From: a virus
DNA length: 39,538 bases
Strand: one strand, 5' to 3'
IMG/VR virus record: IMGVR_UViG_3300025087_000184
Location: 1 to 39,538 of that record
Shown here: positions 1 to 7,539 of the stretch, piece by piece
How the letters are laid out: every line of letters starts with the position of its first letter
Position numbering within the stretch: the first letter of the stretch is position 1
Notes under the pieces: generated by a model
Told to the model about the DNA's origin: nothing
Seen by the model: the letters and a program-made list of their open reading frames with translations, nothing else
The model's database searches: none
Program-made: the position numbers and the translations under genes

Positions 1-53
1 TTACAGATGATGAAATCGCAAGATTCTATGAAGAATACGAAAAAAACAACTAA
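1..53 (+). CDS. 3' end of the large internal-virion-like protein (partial)
   Basis: The last 16 codons and TAA of a gene cut by the window edge, reading TDDEIARFYEEYEKNN. They are identical to the end of the 777-aa gene at 36197-38530. If the contig is circular this is the same gene and not a second locus. Confidence 0.85.
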   Translation, partial: TDDEIARFYEEYEKNN

Positions 54-119
54 ATAACTTAATTTATTCAACCCCGTATGCAGTAATGGAAGAAAGACTA
101 ATTGAAAACACAAATGAAC
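1..119. repeat. Terminal direct repeat, left copy (matches 38478-38596)
   Basis: Bases 1-119 are identical to 38478-38596 and cover the last codons of the 777-aa virion gene, the intergenic spacer and the first two codons of the fibre gene. After base 119 the copies diverge into two fibre alleles. This is best explained by a contig that runs round a circular or terminally redundant genome of about 38,477 bp; a real tandem duplication is the alternative. Confidence 0.9.
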
Positions 120-127
120 CAAGATAA
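86..127 (+). CDS. Possible 13-codon ORF overlapping the fibre start
   Basis: ATG at 86 opens MEERLIENTNEPR and stops at 125-127, overlapping the fibre ATG at 114 in another frame. The same ORF, ending NER, is at 38563-38601 before the second fibre allele. No Shine-Dalgarno site precedes either start, so it might help translational coupling or be chance. It is too short to judge from coding signal. Confidence 0.25.
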   Translation: MEERLIENTNEPR

Positions 128-2393
128 AATAAAACAACTAAAAGACCTCTTAGAACTTTCAAACAAGCCGTATTTTTCTGTAGAAGCTGGTGCTAAAATG
201 TTTGCTGAACTCGCTAAATTCGTCAAGGATTTAAAGGTGGAGAACAACACTCGTTATTCTGAAATAATTGCTGTCGCCGACCGAATAATCCAAGACCACA
301 AATCTATTTCAAAAGATGCGGACTATGCTGTTAATTTTTTTAAGAACGAAATCTCCTCCCTTAAAAACGCCCTAGCTAAAATCAAAGAAACTAAAATTGA
401 CCGTATCATTGAGAAAACGGAGGTTATTCGTGAAACACAGACCATAGATACCGATAAAATAGTCTCTGACGCTTCACAGGAAGCCCTACAACGAACGAAA
501 GAACTGATTAAGGCAATTCCTGCACCCCTGACTGGAGAGGGTATAATTTTGGCAATAAACGACAATGAATCTGAACTAATCAAGCGTGAAAAAGTGGAAG
601 GTTTAGAGGAGATAGAAAGGAAAGCGGACTTTGCTCTTTCTCGTCCTTTAATGATGGGTGGAGGCGGAGAAGTTTTACAAATTAAAGATGGAACTAATAC
701 TACAGTTACTAAAGTGGGTGGTATTTACAGAATTAATGCTCAGGCTGGCACAGGTGGAGGAACTGTTACTTCTGTTGCTGCCATAACTCTCGGCACAACT
801 GGCACAGACCTTTCTTCAACAGTAGCTGACGGAACAACTACACCAGTTATCACTCTTCAAGTCCCAACCGCTTCAGCTACTAATCGTGGGGCTTTATCAT
901 CTGCTGATTGGTCTACTTTTAACGGAAAACAAGATGCTCTAACTTTTGGAATAGCCGATACTAATAAAGTTCAAATAAATGCTGCTGATGTCGCTGATAA
1001 TGATTACGCTAAATTCACTGCCACTGGTTTAGAGGGCAGGTCTTATGCAGAGGTTTTGTCAGACATAGGAGCACAGCCAGCAGGTTCTTATGCCGCTGCC
1101 CTTTCGGGGACTATAAATGAAATTGCTTACTTTAATTCAGCTTCAACTATTGCTTCACTCGCAGTTGCGACCTATCCTTCCCTAACAGAACTTTCTTATG
1201 TAAAAGGCGTAACTTCGGGTATACAAACACAACTTAATGGAAAACAAGCGTCAATGGGTGCTGACGATAACTATGTAACAGACGCTCAACTTATTGTAAT
1301 AGGAAATACCAGTGGAACTAATACAGGTGATAATTCTGCTAATTCACTTTATTCTGGTTTGGCTGCCTCTAAGGCAGATGTCGGACAGACATTCTACATA
1401 GGAACGACTCAGGTAGCGATAAATAGGGCTTCTGCTGCGTTAACTTTGGCAGGGCTGACACTTACTACTCCTGACATAGGAACTCCAAGTGCAGGTGTTC
1501 TTACTAATTGCACCTTTCCAACACTTAACCAAAACACTTCTGGGACTGCCGCCAATTTGTCAGGCACACCTGCTTTACCTGATGGGACAACCGCTACAAC
1601 TCAAGCAGCCGCAGATAACTCAACTAAACTGGCTACAACTGCTTATGCAGACGCTGCAGCCGCAGGTGGAGGAGCTACAACTACTTTAAATAACTTAGGG
1701 ACTACTGCCATAAATACGGCTTTACTTTTAGGAACTTCAGATGCTTTTGCTTTGGGTTCAGTAACTAAACAATGGTCTGACTTATTCCTTGCTGAAGGCG
1801 GAGTAATAAACTGGGACAATGGAGATGCTACTTTAACACAAGTGGGCGATGTTCTTACTTTAGCAGGAGCTGACTTAAAAATAACTACACATGGAACTGC
1901 TGCGACTTCAGTAGCAACCATAGACGGAACACAGATTTTAACTAACAAAACGATTGGTGGGGCTACTCCGATGTCAGGTTATATAGATTTAGATATTCCA
2001 GCAGCAGACCATACAGCGACAGGAATGACAACTAACGCCATTTTATCAGGATATACTGCTTCTGCTTTTGATTTGGTGTATTTAGGAACTGGTGGTAAAT
2101 GGCTTGAAGTAGATTCTAATGCCGTTGCCACCTGTAAAGGAATGATTGGTATAGCTTTGGAAGCTAAAAACGATACTGAAGCGATGCTTGTGGCTTTACC
2201 AGGGAGTTTTGTAAGAGATGATACTTGGGCCTGGACTATTGGTGATACTTTATATGCAGGAGAAACACTCGGAGCAATACAAAACACAATCCCAACAGGA
2301 GCAGATGCAATAATAAAAGTTGTCGGATTTGCAGTTTCAGCTGATGTTATTTTCTTCAATCCATCGCCTGACCAGCAATCCACAGTAGCTTAA
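114..2393 (+). CDS. Tail fibre / receptor-binding protein, allele A
   Basis: A 759-aa protein, presumably a trimeric fibre for host recognition. The N-terminal ~130 residues are charged and helical (probable virion attachment and coiled coil). The rest is Gly/Thr/Ser/Ala-rich with repeats typical of phage fibres (GTTGTDLSSTVADGTTTP, SSADWSTFNGKQDAL, DIGTPSAGVLTNC). The last ~130 residues look like a compact beta domain. ATG 114 is preferred to an in-frame TTG at 102 because the second copy (38591) aligns from this Met. It lies directly downstream of the 777-aa gene, when wrapped, and upstream of two small virion-like genes. Fibre identity rests on repeat style and context. Confidence 0.8.
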   Translation: MNQDKIKQLKDLLELSNKPYFSVEAGAKMFAELAKFVKDLKVENNTRYSEIIAVADRIIQDHKSISKDADYAVNFFKNEISSLKNALAKIKETKIDRIIEKTEVIRETQTIDTDKIVSDASQEALQRTKELIKAIPAPLTGEGIILAINDNESELIKREKVEGLEEIERKADFALSRPLMMGGGGEVLQIKDGTNTTVTKVGGIYRINAQAGTGGGTVTSVAAITLGTTGTDLSSTVADGTTTPVITLQVPTASATNRGALSSADWSTFNGKQDALTFGIADTNKVQINAADVADNDYAKFTATGLEGRSYAEVLSDIGAQPAGSYAAALSGTINEIAYFNSASTIASLAVATYPSLTELSYVKGVTSGIQTQLNGKQASMGADDNYVTDAQLIVIGNTSGTNTGDNSANSLYSGLAASKADVGQTFYIGTTQVAINRASAALTLAGLTLTTPDIGTPSAGVLTNCTFPTLNQNTSGTAANLSGTPALPDGTTATTQAAADNSTKLATTAYADAAAAGGGATTTLNNLGTTAINTALLLGTSDAFALGSVTKQWSDLFLAEGGVINWDNGDATLTQVGDVLTLAGADLKITTHGTAATSVATIDGTQILTNKTIGGATPMSGYIDLDIPAADHTATGMTTNAILSGYTASAFDLVYLGTGGKWLEVDSNAVATCKGMIGIALEAKNDTEAMLVALPGSFVRDDTWAWTIGDTLYAGETLGAIQNTIPTGADAIIKVVGFAVSADVIFFNPSPDQQSTVA

Positions 2394-2411
2394 TAATTAA
2401 ATTAAAAACTT

Positions 2412-2651
2412 ATGTTAATAAATATAAACCAAAACTTAGTAGAAACATTAAATCGATTAGCAACTTCACGAAGCACCACACCAGAACTTTATGTAGAAAA
2501 CTTTGTGAATAGTCATCTTATATCTCAGAGAAAACAACATCTGGTTGAAATAATAAACACCCAAAAAGAGGAAGACATAGGGGAATTAGAAACAGCAGTG
2601 AATATTGCCTTTGATAAGATAAAAGCAAATACAATTTTTATTAAACAATAA
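2412..2651 (+). CDS. Small helical protein downstream of fibre
   Basis: A 79-aa protein, not recognised. It is predicted all-helical and Asn/Glu/Lys-rich, with no membrane segment or cysteine motif. It sits 18 nt after the fibre stop and 1 nt before the next structural-type gene, so it is probably co-transcribed and may be a fibre chaperone or accessory protein (inference only). The leader is A-rich without Shine-Dalgarno. Confidence 0.7.
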   Translation: MLININQNLVETLNRLATSRSTTPELYVENFVNSHLISQRKQHLVEIINTQKEEDIGELETAVNIAFDKIKANTIFIKQ

Positions 2652-2652
2652 A

Positions 2653-3264
2653 ATGTCATTAGTTCTAGGCACAAACTGTGGTTTTGTTGATACAACTCCG
2701 ACTGCTGACCCAAATGGAGGTGGAGTTTTAGTTTGTGGAACAAGAGCTAATGCTTTAAAAGTTGTTGCTCCTGCGGGGTCTTCTGACATTACGGAGATAG
2801 GAATTTGGATAGCTCAAGTTACAGGAACGCCAGATTTTCAAGTCGGACTGTATGACCACGACAGCATAAACAACAAACCAAATAATCTTCTTAGTGTTGC
2901 TTCTGGTGTAATAGCTGGAGCTGGCTGGAACTCGGTAGCTATAAATTACGCTATTACAGCAGGGACTACTTACTGGATAGGTGTGCAAGTAGATGCTTCG
3001 GCGTTTAATGCTCGTTTAGATTATGACACTACTGGGGGAGACCAGTGGCATTATAAAAACACACAAACAGATTTAACAGACCCTTGGGGAACGACAAGCA
3101 CAAACCAGGGGGTTTTTCTGTGTTCAATTTATTCTGTTTATACTTCTAGTGGAGCAACTGGACCAGCTAATCTTAAAACCTATAATACAAATGTTAAAGC
3201 GAATATTAAGACGATAAATATAAATACGATAGAAAATTGCAAAAGTTTAAATACAAATGTTTAA
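2653..3264 (+). CDS. Virion-like beta-sandwich protein, possible receptor binding
   Basis: A 203-aa protein. Residues ~1-165 are rich in Gly, Thr, Asp and aromatics in a jelly-roll-like strand pattern (GVQVDASAFNARLDYDT, GGDQWHYKN), resembling carbohydrate-binding tail modules. The C-terminal ~35 residues carry degenerate repeats around LKTYNTNVKANIKTI, a style common at the ends of phage structural proteins. It is the last gene of the fibre cluster. A function in adsorption is inferred. Confidence 0.6.
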   Translation: MSLVLGTNCGFVDTTPTADPNGGGVLVCGTRANALKVVAPAGSSDITEIGIWIAQVTGTPDFQVGLYDHDSINNKPNNLLSVASGVIAGAGWNSVAINYAITAGTTYWIGVQVDASAFNARLDYDTTGGDQWHYKNTQTDLTDPWGTTSTNQGVFLCSIYSVYTSSGATGPANLKTYNTNVKANIKTININTIENCKSLNTNV

Positions 3265-3355
3265 TGTAACAGTTTAATTCCCGACCAGAGCCTGAATGTT
3301 CAGACTTTGATGGGGGATTGAAATCCTAACAGTTCTTTCAAAGAAAGGTAGCAAA

Positions 3356-3484
3356 ATGAAAAACAAACAGGAATGGAAATCACCGTATCACCAGTGGTCA
3401 CAGCGAGGTGACAAATGGGTGTGCCTCCAATGTGGCAAGGAACGCCCCAAAGATGGCAAGGAAGTCGGTAAGTGTCTCGTTTAG
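3356..3484 (+). CDS. 42-aa zinc-ribbon miniprotein
   Basis: ATG 3356 to TAG 3482-3484. The sequence contains VCLQCGKE followed by a later GKC, so three cysteines could bind a metal. Unlike most genes here it has a plausible Shine-Dalgarno (AAAGG about 8 nt upstream), placed in the 3' arm of a small CTTTC/GAAAG hairpin, so initiation may be structure-controlled. Base use is more GC-rich than its neighbours. Function unknown. Confidence 0.5.
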   Translation: MKNKQEWKSPYHQWSQRGDKWVCLQCGKERPKDGKEVGKCLV

Positions 3485-3826
3485 TCCTGCTACCTAGGAC
3501 GGGGGAGCGGTAACTCCCCCAATTATAGTTCTTTAGTGTTCGTAGGATAGCCCAATTAAGAGGCGAAGTTGAGTAATCAATAACACAAACCCGTAAGGGT
3601 AGAACGAGAGTGCAAATCTCTCAAGAACTGCACAAGTGCGGGGGCTTATCACTGACCTGCACTCGGTAATGGATAAGCGGTTGAACTAAAAGCTTCATTA
3701 CTTAAATTGCCAAGTGTTGACCATTTGGACAAGACTTGGATGCCGCCACATTAACTATAAACCCCTAGACCCGCAAGGGCATTTGATAAGATAGGGAGGT
3801 TAGTGTGATTATTAAAATCAAAAGCT
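3485..3826 (+). ncRNA. Hairpin-rich non-coding region, possible structured RNA
   Basis: There is no convincing ORF in about 340 nt. Several perfect hairpins are visible: GGGGGAG/CTCCCCC near 3500-3520, ACCC-GTAA-GGGT, GAGAG/CTCTC, GCTTATC/GATAAGC (about 3645-3680), CCAAGT/ACTTGG, and CCC-GCAA-GGG inside a CCCTA/TAGGG stem near 3760-3800. Two have GNRA loops. This may be a discrete RNA or a long leader of the 3827 operon. No known family was recognised, and no promoter or intrinsic terminator brackets it clearly. Confidence 0.4.
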
Positions 3827-4069
3827 ATGAAGCATAAACATAATTGGACAATTTATTATCAAAAAACAATCTTAATGAGTAACCATAATTATGAGGAATG
3901 TTCGTGTGGAAAGTTACAAGATTATTTAGAAACAGGAGATATTAAAGAGTTCTACACTAAAACAAAAAAAGAAACTATGTTAAAATTAAAAGAAAAAGTT
4001 AAAAATTGGGATAAACCAGTGCCAGATTTTGTTAAGACGAACTACTTTTGGGAAAGAACCAAACGATAA
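3827..4069 (+). CDS. Small Cys/His protein (MKHKH family, copy 1)
   Basis: An 80-aa protein starting MKHKH with a CSCG motif near residue 26, followed by a Lys-rich helix. It begins similarly to the next gene (4075), suggesting a tandem pair of small metal-binding proteins. It is the first gene after the structured region and before the lysis cassette. Function unknown. Confidence 0.6.
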   Translation: MKHKHNWTIYYQKTILMSNHNYEECSCGKLQDYLETGDIKEFYTKTKKETMLKLKEKVKNWDKPVPDFVKTNYFWERTKR

Positions 4070-4074
4070 AAAAA

Positions 4075-4251
4075 ATGAAACACAAACACAAATTTATAGA
4101 AATAGACCGTTATAAAATTGAAGAGGAATTGGATAATCCAATTTCGGTCGCTACTCTTAAAATCCGCACAATTTGTAAATGTGGTGCTGACCAACAAATT
4201 TATCAAAGTCCAACTGGAACTTGGAATTATGAAGCTTTAATTGAAAGATAA
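4075..4251 (+). CDS. Small Cys/His protein (MKHKH family, copy 2)
   Basis: A 58-aa protein. Start ATG 4075 is preferred to ATG 4048 because it gives MKHKHKF, parallel to the preceding gene's MKHKHNW, and avoids overlap. It has a CKCG motif. Its stop TAA overlaps the next ATG at 4251 by one base (TAATG), implying translational coupling to the lysis genes. Function unknown. Confidence 0.6.
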   Translation: MKHKHKFIEIDRYKIEEELDNPISVATLKIRTICKCGADQQIYQSPTGTWNYEALIER

Positions 4252-4652
4252 TGGAAGTATATAGAGGAAAAAACAGCAAGCCTAGAGATAGAATTGACGA
4301 AGAATCAATTATTTATCAGAATGGTTTCTCGGCAGGACAAGAACATCAAAAGTCCTCACCAGAAACTTTAATTAAATTAGCAAAAATGGGAGAAGATATA
4401 ACAACATTAAAAGTCGGGCAAGGAAGAGTAGAGGTAAAACTTGATAATATTATTAACATCATTGAAACTCACATTAGAGAAGAAACGGAATACCGAAGAA
4501 AACAAGATGAATATCATAAAGAATTTATTGAAACAAAAGCAGATAAATGGACAGAGGGAGTTTTAAGATGGACTGGAGGAGTAATCGGAGTATCGGTAAT
4601 TGGTTTTATTATTTGGTTTATCCAAAATTTATTAGATAAGTATATAATATGA
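4251..4652 (+). CDS. XhlA-like coiled-coil membrane protein (lysis accessory)
   Basis: A 133-aa protein. Residues ~45-105 are a heptad-like charged helix (GEDITTLKVGQGRVEVKLDN), followed by one C-terminal membrane segment at about 112-128 (GGVIGVSVIGFIIWFI). This layout matches hemolysin XhlA-type proteins of phage lysis cassettes. The TGA overlaps the lysin ATG by four bases. The assignment rests on topology and context, not family-specific residues. Confidence 0.6.
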   Translation: MEVYRGKNSKPRDRIDEESIIYQNGFSAGQEHQKSSPETLIKLAKMGEDITTLKVGQGRVEVKLDNIINIIETHIREETEYRRKQDEYHKEFIETKADKWTEGVLRWTGGVIGVSVIGFIIWFIQNLLDKYII

Positions 4653-5629
4653 ACGAAGAAACTTATTTAGGAGCAATAGATACTCAAACACCTGAACAAA
4701 AATCTCATAACTATTCTTTTAATGAGTTTGTGACGACTCCTAACCCTGTTACTTGGATTGAAAAAAAACAAGATAATAATTGGCGTTCTTTTCCAATTAG
4801 AGACCAAGATGGTAGTGGAACTTGTGTTTGCCAAACTTACGCCACTGAATTGGGAATAATTTTTAATGAAAAATATGGTAAATTTATTGATTTCTCGTCT
4901 TCCTTTCCTTATCAACAAAGAAAATATCCTGAAAATAGCGGATGCACATCAGAGGATATTTATGAAGTTTTTCCTAAAGTTGGTAATCTTTTTGAAAAAG
5001 ATATGCCGTCCCAAGAGATGACTGATGACCAAATAATGCTTGTCCCTAAAGAAAAATGGTTTGATGATATGGCTCGTAATTGGAATATTAAACGAATTTC
5101 TTTACCCATAGATTTTGAGACCATTGCTTCAACTATTCAATCAACAGGTAAAGGTATAATGGTCTGGTTTAAGTTTCATCCTAGTGAATGGATTGATATA
5201 CCTTTTGTTTCTGGCAAAACACCTACCAGTGGACACTCCGTAACTGTCACTGATTTTACTTTAGTTAAAGATAAAAAATATCTAGTAATTCAAGACAGTT
5301 GGGGACTACAGTATGCGATGAATGGACTCCGCCTAATTTCCGAAGAATACTTTTATGAGCGATGTTTTCAAGCAGGATACTTAATGAATTTTCAAATTCA
5401 AAATAACGATATTGTCCCCGAAAGACCAAAATTTGATGGTTCAATAATTTCAGCCCAAAAGTGTTTTAAGTGGGAAGGACTTTTTCCCGCAAACATTAAA
5501 GAAGTAGAATCGTGGGGAAATATCACAAGGTCGGCTTGTATCAAGTTTCAAAAAAGATACAATATATTTCCAACCTTAGGAAACTTTGGGAGTTTTACAA
5601 AAAATAAATTAAAAGAATTATATGAGTAA
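4649..5629 (+). CDS. Papain-like (C1A) peptidase with peptidoglycan-binding domain: putative endolysin
   Basis: A 326-aa protein. The N-terminal ~245 residues have the papain layout: oxyanion Gln53 and nucleophile Cys59 in RDQDGSGTC (normal six-residue spacing), His196 in GHSV, and DSWG at 216-219 where papains have NSWG, so the third catalytic residue is Asp. Residues ~255-326 resemble PG_binding_1 (IKFQKRYNIF...GSFTKNKLKEL). No signal peptide. It lies between an XhlA-like gene and a holin, which strongly suggests a peptidoglycan-peptide-cleaving lysin. The ATG overlaps the previous stop (ATGA). Confidence 0.78.
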   Translation: MNEETYLGAIDTQTPEQKSHNYSFNEFVTTPNPVTWIEKKQDNNWRSFPIRDQDGSGTCVCQTYATELGIIFNEKYGKFIDFSSSFPYQQRKYPENSGCTSEDIYEVFPKVGNLFEKDMPSQEMTDDQIMLVPKEKWFDDMARNWNIKRISLPIDFETIASTIQSTGKGIMVWFKFHPSEWIDIPFVSGKTPTSGHSVTVTDFTLVKDKKYLVIQDSWGLQYAMNGLRLISEEYFYERCFQAGYLMNFQIQNNDIVPERPKFDGSIISAQKCFKWEGLFPANIKEVESWGNITRSACIKFQKRYNIFPTLGNFGSFTKNKLKELYE

Positions 5630-5813
5630 AGAATATATTTCAGCCTTAGTCTTAATTTTAGTCGCCATTCTTCCTAGATTAGGTATTCAAATTGGAACCG
5701 AAGAATTAACAGTTTGGCTTCAAGCAATCATTACAGTTATTGGTGGTGGGTATTTAATGTATAAAAGGTTTAAGAAAGGTGGCATAACATTAGTAGGAGT
5801 AAAAAAGGCTTAA
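5622..5813 (+). CDS. Holin
   Basis: A 63-aa protein with two hydrophobic segments (about residues 6-22 and 30-48) joined by a short turn, and a basic Lys/Arg-rich C-terminus: the shape of small two-helix holins that release the lysin through the inner membrane. It overlaps the lysin stop by 8 bases and is the last gene before a terminator. Confidence 0.7.
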   Translation: MSKEYISALVLILVAILPRLGIQIGTEELTVWLQAIITVIGGGYLMYKRFKKGGITLVGVKKA

Positions 5814-5964
5814 CTCGTTTATTCCCCAGTGTTTTTTTTCTACGCTAAAGGAAAAGTAGTTATAAAAAAATACAGAGAAAAATTTGTTAAGAAATAGTTT
5901 ATTAGCGAGATTACTGGGAGATACTTAATCGTTAGTCCATTAGTAATTTCAAACTATAGCAGTC

Positions 5965-5985
5965 AAGCCCTTCGGGGCTTTTCTG
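5965..5985 (+). terminator. Intrinsic terminator after lysis cassette
   Basis: A perfect 6-bp stem AAGCCC/GGGCTT with a UUCG tetraloop, followed by TTCTGTT. It lies about 150 nt after the holin between convergent transcription units, so it would end the rightward late transcript. The preceding stretch 5814-5964 holds no convincing gene. Confidence 0.75.
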
Positions 5986-6006
5986 TTGCTATTTTATGCT
6001 AGACTA

Positions 6007-6135
6007 TTGTGCTTTTGTTTTAATTATGATATAGTTTAAAGTGTGTTAGAGATAACACCCGTTTACCTCGGATTTACGGATATATAATTCATCACTGTAG
6101 ATAGCCAGGGAGTCAGTGTTCTCTGGCTATTCTAA
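6007..6135 (+). ncRNA. Candidate small RNA with own promoter
   Basis: TTGTGC (6007-6012), 17 nt, TATAGT (6030-6035) resembles a sigma-70 promoter. The predicted transcript from about 6042 starts with hairpin GTGTTA-GAGA-TAACAC and ends near 6135 with a TAGCCAG/CTGGCTA stem (about 6101-6130) followed by TTCT. There is no ORF longer than 14 codons. It lies in the gap between the lysis operon and the leftward operon. The terminator is weak in U residues, so this is tentative. Confidence 0.35.
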
Positions 6136-6180
6136 TGCCTGTAGAACGCCCAAAATTGCGTCAGGACGCACGAAACTAGC

Positions 6181-6555
6181 CTATCGTAGTAAATCCTCGT
6201 ATTCAGCTTCTAACCTTGCTTTTACTGCTTGATACATAGCCACATTTACCTTATGATACATAACCGAGCGTCTTTTGAGTTCTTTGAACCAGTCCATACC
6301 TTTTATTTCAAGTATTCTAGCGTTTGTTGTAGGGTTGGGGGATTGATGTAGGCGACAATGTTCAGCGTTTGTGAGCGGAATTAAGTTATCCCAGTCATAA
6401 CGAAGCATTGATGATACACTTTTAGGCACAAAATGATGTAAAACTTGTGTTGGTAATCCTGATATTAAAGACTTAGGAAACTTTTTTCGCCCCAATTCTT
6501 GCATTAAACGGTCGGCTTCTCTCTGAAGTTTTCCTAAATTACTTGTTTTTTTCAT
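6181..6555 (-). CDS. HNH-like nuclease (NinG/Rap-type candidate)
   Basis: A 124-aa protein with a Lys/Arg-rich helical N-terminus, then an HNH-like block: HH in QVLHHFVPKS, Asn in WDNLIPL, and His in NAEHCRLHQ. This matches betabetaalpha-metal nucleases without the usual zinc cysteines. It could act in recombination like lambda NinG, or in packaging-related cleavage. It is last in a leftward three-gene operon and overlaps its upstream neighbour by four bases (ATGA). Confidence 0.6.
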   Translation of the reverse strand: MKKTSNLGKLQREADRLMQELGRKKFPKSLISGLPTQVLHHFVPKSVSSMLRYDWDNLIPLTNAEHCRLHQSPNPTTNARILEIKGMDWFKELKRRSVMYHKVNVAMYQAVKARLEAEYEDLLR

Positions 6556-6716
6556 TTTACTTCTTCTTTTATAATAATCTCTGCCTTAAAAGTCTTGTAG
6601 CCAAACTCACGACTATTTTTAATTTCTCTTTTAAGGGGTTTTTGCAAACTAACAGTTGGATACCAATCCTTTTGTTTTTGATTTATTTCTATCCAGCAAT
6701 TTATTTTCTTTTTCAT
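6552..6716 (-). CDS. Small basic protein, 54 aa
   Basis: ATG at 6716-6714, TGA at 6554-6552. Start MKKKINCWIEIN; lysine-rich, ending IIIKEEVK. The start overlaps the upstream TAA (TAATG) and its stop overlaps the next ATG (ATGA), so it is clearly the middle gene of a coupled operon even though it is short. It looks like a small beta-strand-rich protein. Function unknown. Confidence 0.65.
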   Translation of the reverse strand: MKKKINCWIEINQKQKDWYPTVSLQKPLKREIKNSREFGYKTFKAEIIIKEEVK

Positions 6717-7153
6717 TAAAATGTTGGTGTCCCGATGTCTTCGGGGTAGTTAGTGATAGGGGTGATTTTTTCATTTCCTCCAAGCCTTTTAATTACATTT
6801 CTTAAAATATTAGGTGTCATACCTATTACTTCGTTAGCGAAAGTATCATAGACCAAATTAAAGTCTTCCGAGTAGCCTTCTTCCGTATAAATCTTCCACA
6901 AATAATTCCGCATTTTCTGGGAGTTTTTACGTGGGTCTTTTGCTTTAATGATACTTCCATTATTCTTTAAAATCTCCACCGTCATTGGTTGAGCTTTGAA
7001 AGTAATATCATAAGTGCCGTTTTCATTTGAATCTTTAGACTCTTGAGTAATAGAACAGTCGCAAGCAATGTGATAGTTTTTATCTACTTCCAGTCTTTCG
7101 GGAATATTTGCCTTGCCTTGAATTTTTATAAAATAGGTATTTTCGTTCTCCAT
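6716..7153 (-). CDS. Leftward early protein, 145 aa
   Basis: The N-terminal ~75 residues are strand-rich (FIKIQGKANIPERLEVDKNYHIACDCSI), suggesting a small barrel, followed by a helical domain with a NVIKRLGG-like turn. The start lies 9 nt below a TATAAT box, implying a leaderless or near-leaderless mRNA. It is the first gene of the leftward operon diverging from the replication genes. OB-fold/DNA-binding is a guess from the beta-rich N-terminus; no family was recognised. Confidence 0.65.
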   Translation of the reverse strand: MENENTYFIKIQGKANIPERLEVDKNYHIACDCSITQESKDSNENGTYDITFKAQPMTVEILKNNGSIIKAKDPRKNSQKMRNYLWKIYTEEGYSEDFNLVYDTFANEVIGMTPNILRNVIKRLGGNEKITPITNYPEDIGTPTF

Positions 7154-7162
7154 ACTCCCTTA

Positions 7163-7190
7163 ATTATACTACAATTCTACATAATCGCAA
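7163..7190 (-). promoter_or_regulatory. Leftward early promoter
   Basis: On the minus strand: TTGCGA (7190-7185), 16 nt, TATAAT (7168-7163). The -10 ends 9 nt before the ATG of the gene at 7153. It is back-to-back with the rightward promoter at 7228-7255. Confidence 0.65.
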
Positions 7191-7199
7191 GTTATGGAC

Positions 7200-7208
7200 T
7201 TATCCACA
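7200..7208 (+). promoter_or_regulatory. DnaA-box-like TTATCCACA
   Basis: An exact match to the bacterial DnaA box consensus, located between the divergent early promoters and about 620 nt upstream of the iteron array. A second TTATCCACA is at 9435-9443 (inside a coding region) and TTATCCATA at 11311-11319 just before an early promoter. It may help host DnaA or be a regulatory site. Confidence 0.45.
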
Positions 7209-7227
7209 GCCCTTCCATTTTTTGGAC

Positions 7228-7255
7228 TTGCACTAATGTTTCAATTTGATACAAT
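7228..7255 (+). promoter_or_regulatory. Rightward early promoter
   Basis: TTGCAC (7228-7233), 16 nt, TACAAT (7250-7255), with only 6 nt to the ATG at 7262. This predicts transcription starting at or next to the start codon, so a leaderless mRNA for the replication operon. Confidence 0.65.
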
Positions 7256-7261
7256 ATCATT

Positions 7262-7534
7262 ATGAAACAAATTAAAAACAAAAAAAATCCACTCTCTGGT
7301 AAAAGTAATTTTGATAAAGATGGCAATTTATGGTTAGACAAAAGAATTCCTTTTGGTGGACAAATGAAACCATCAGTTACTCCAAGAGAATGGTTCTATC
7401 TTTTATACGAGGCTTGTAAAGAAGAGGGTTTGCCAGACAATGATAAAATACCAAAGTTTATAGCCAAAGATTTAGGAAGCAGGGCAACGCAATGGAGAAC
7501 GAGAAATATACTTATTAAAAAAGGTTATCTATAA
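7262..7534 (+). CDS. First early protein, 90 aa
   Basis: A basic N-terminus (KQIKNKKNPLSGKS), then a mixed domain with WLDKRIPFGG and a C-terminal helix-rich part (SRATQWRTRNILIKKGYL) resembling a winged-helix recognition end. It is first in the rightward early operon, 6 nt after the -10 box and 5 nt before the initiator gene. It could be an early regulator or replication accessory; this is inferred from position only. Confidence 0.6.
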   Translation: MKQIKNKKNPLSGKSNFDKDGNLWLDKRIPFGGQMKPSVTPREWFYLLYEACKEEGLPDNDKIPKFIAKDLGSRATQWRTRNILIKKGYL

Positions 7535-7539
7535 ATCAA

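Noticed and set aside
3750-3810. Second group I intron core near CCCTA/TAGGG
   Set aside because: Only two bases separate the first P7-like strand from the hairpin, leaving no room for P3, and there is no endonuclease or split gene nearby.
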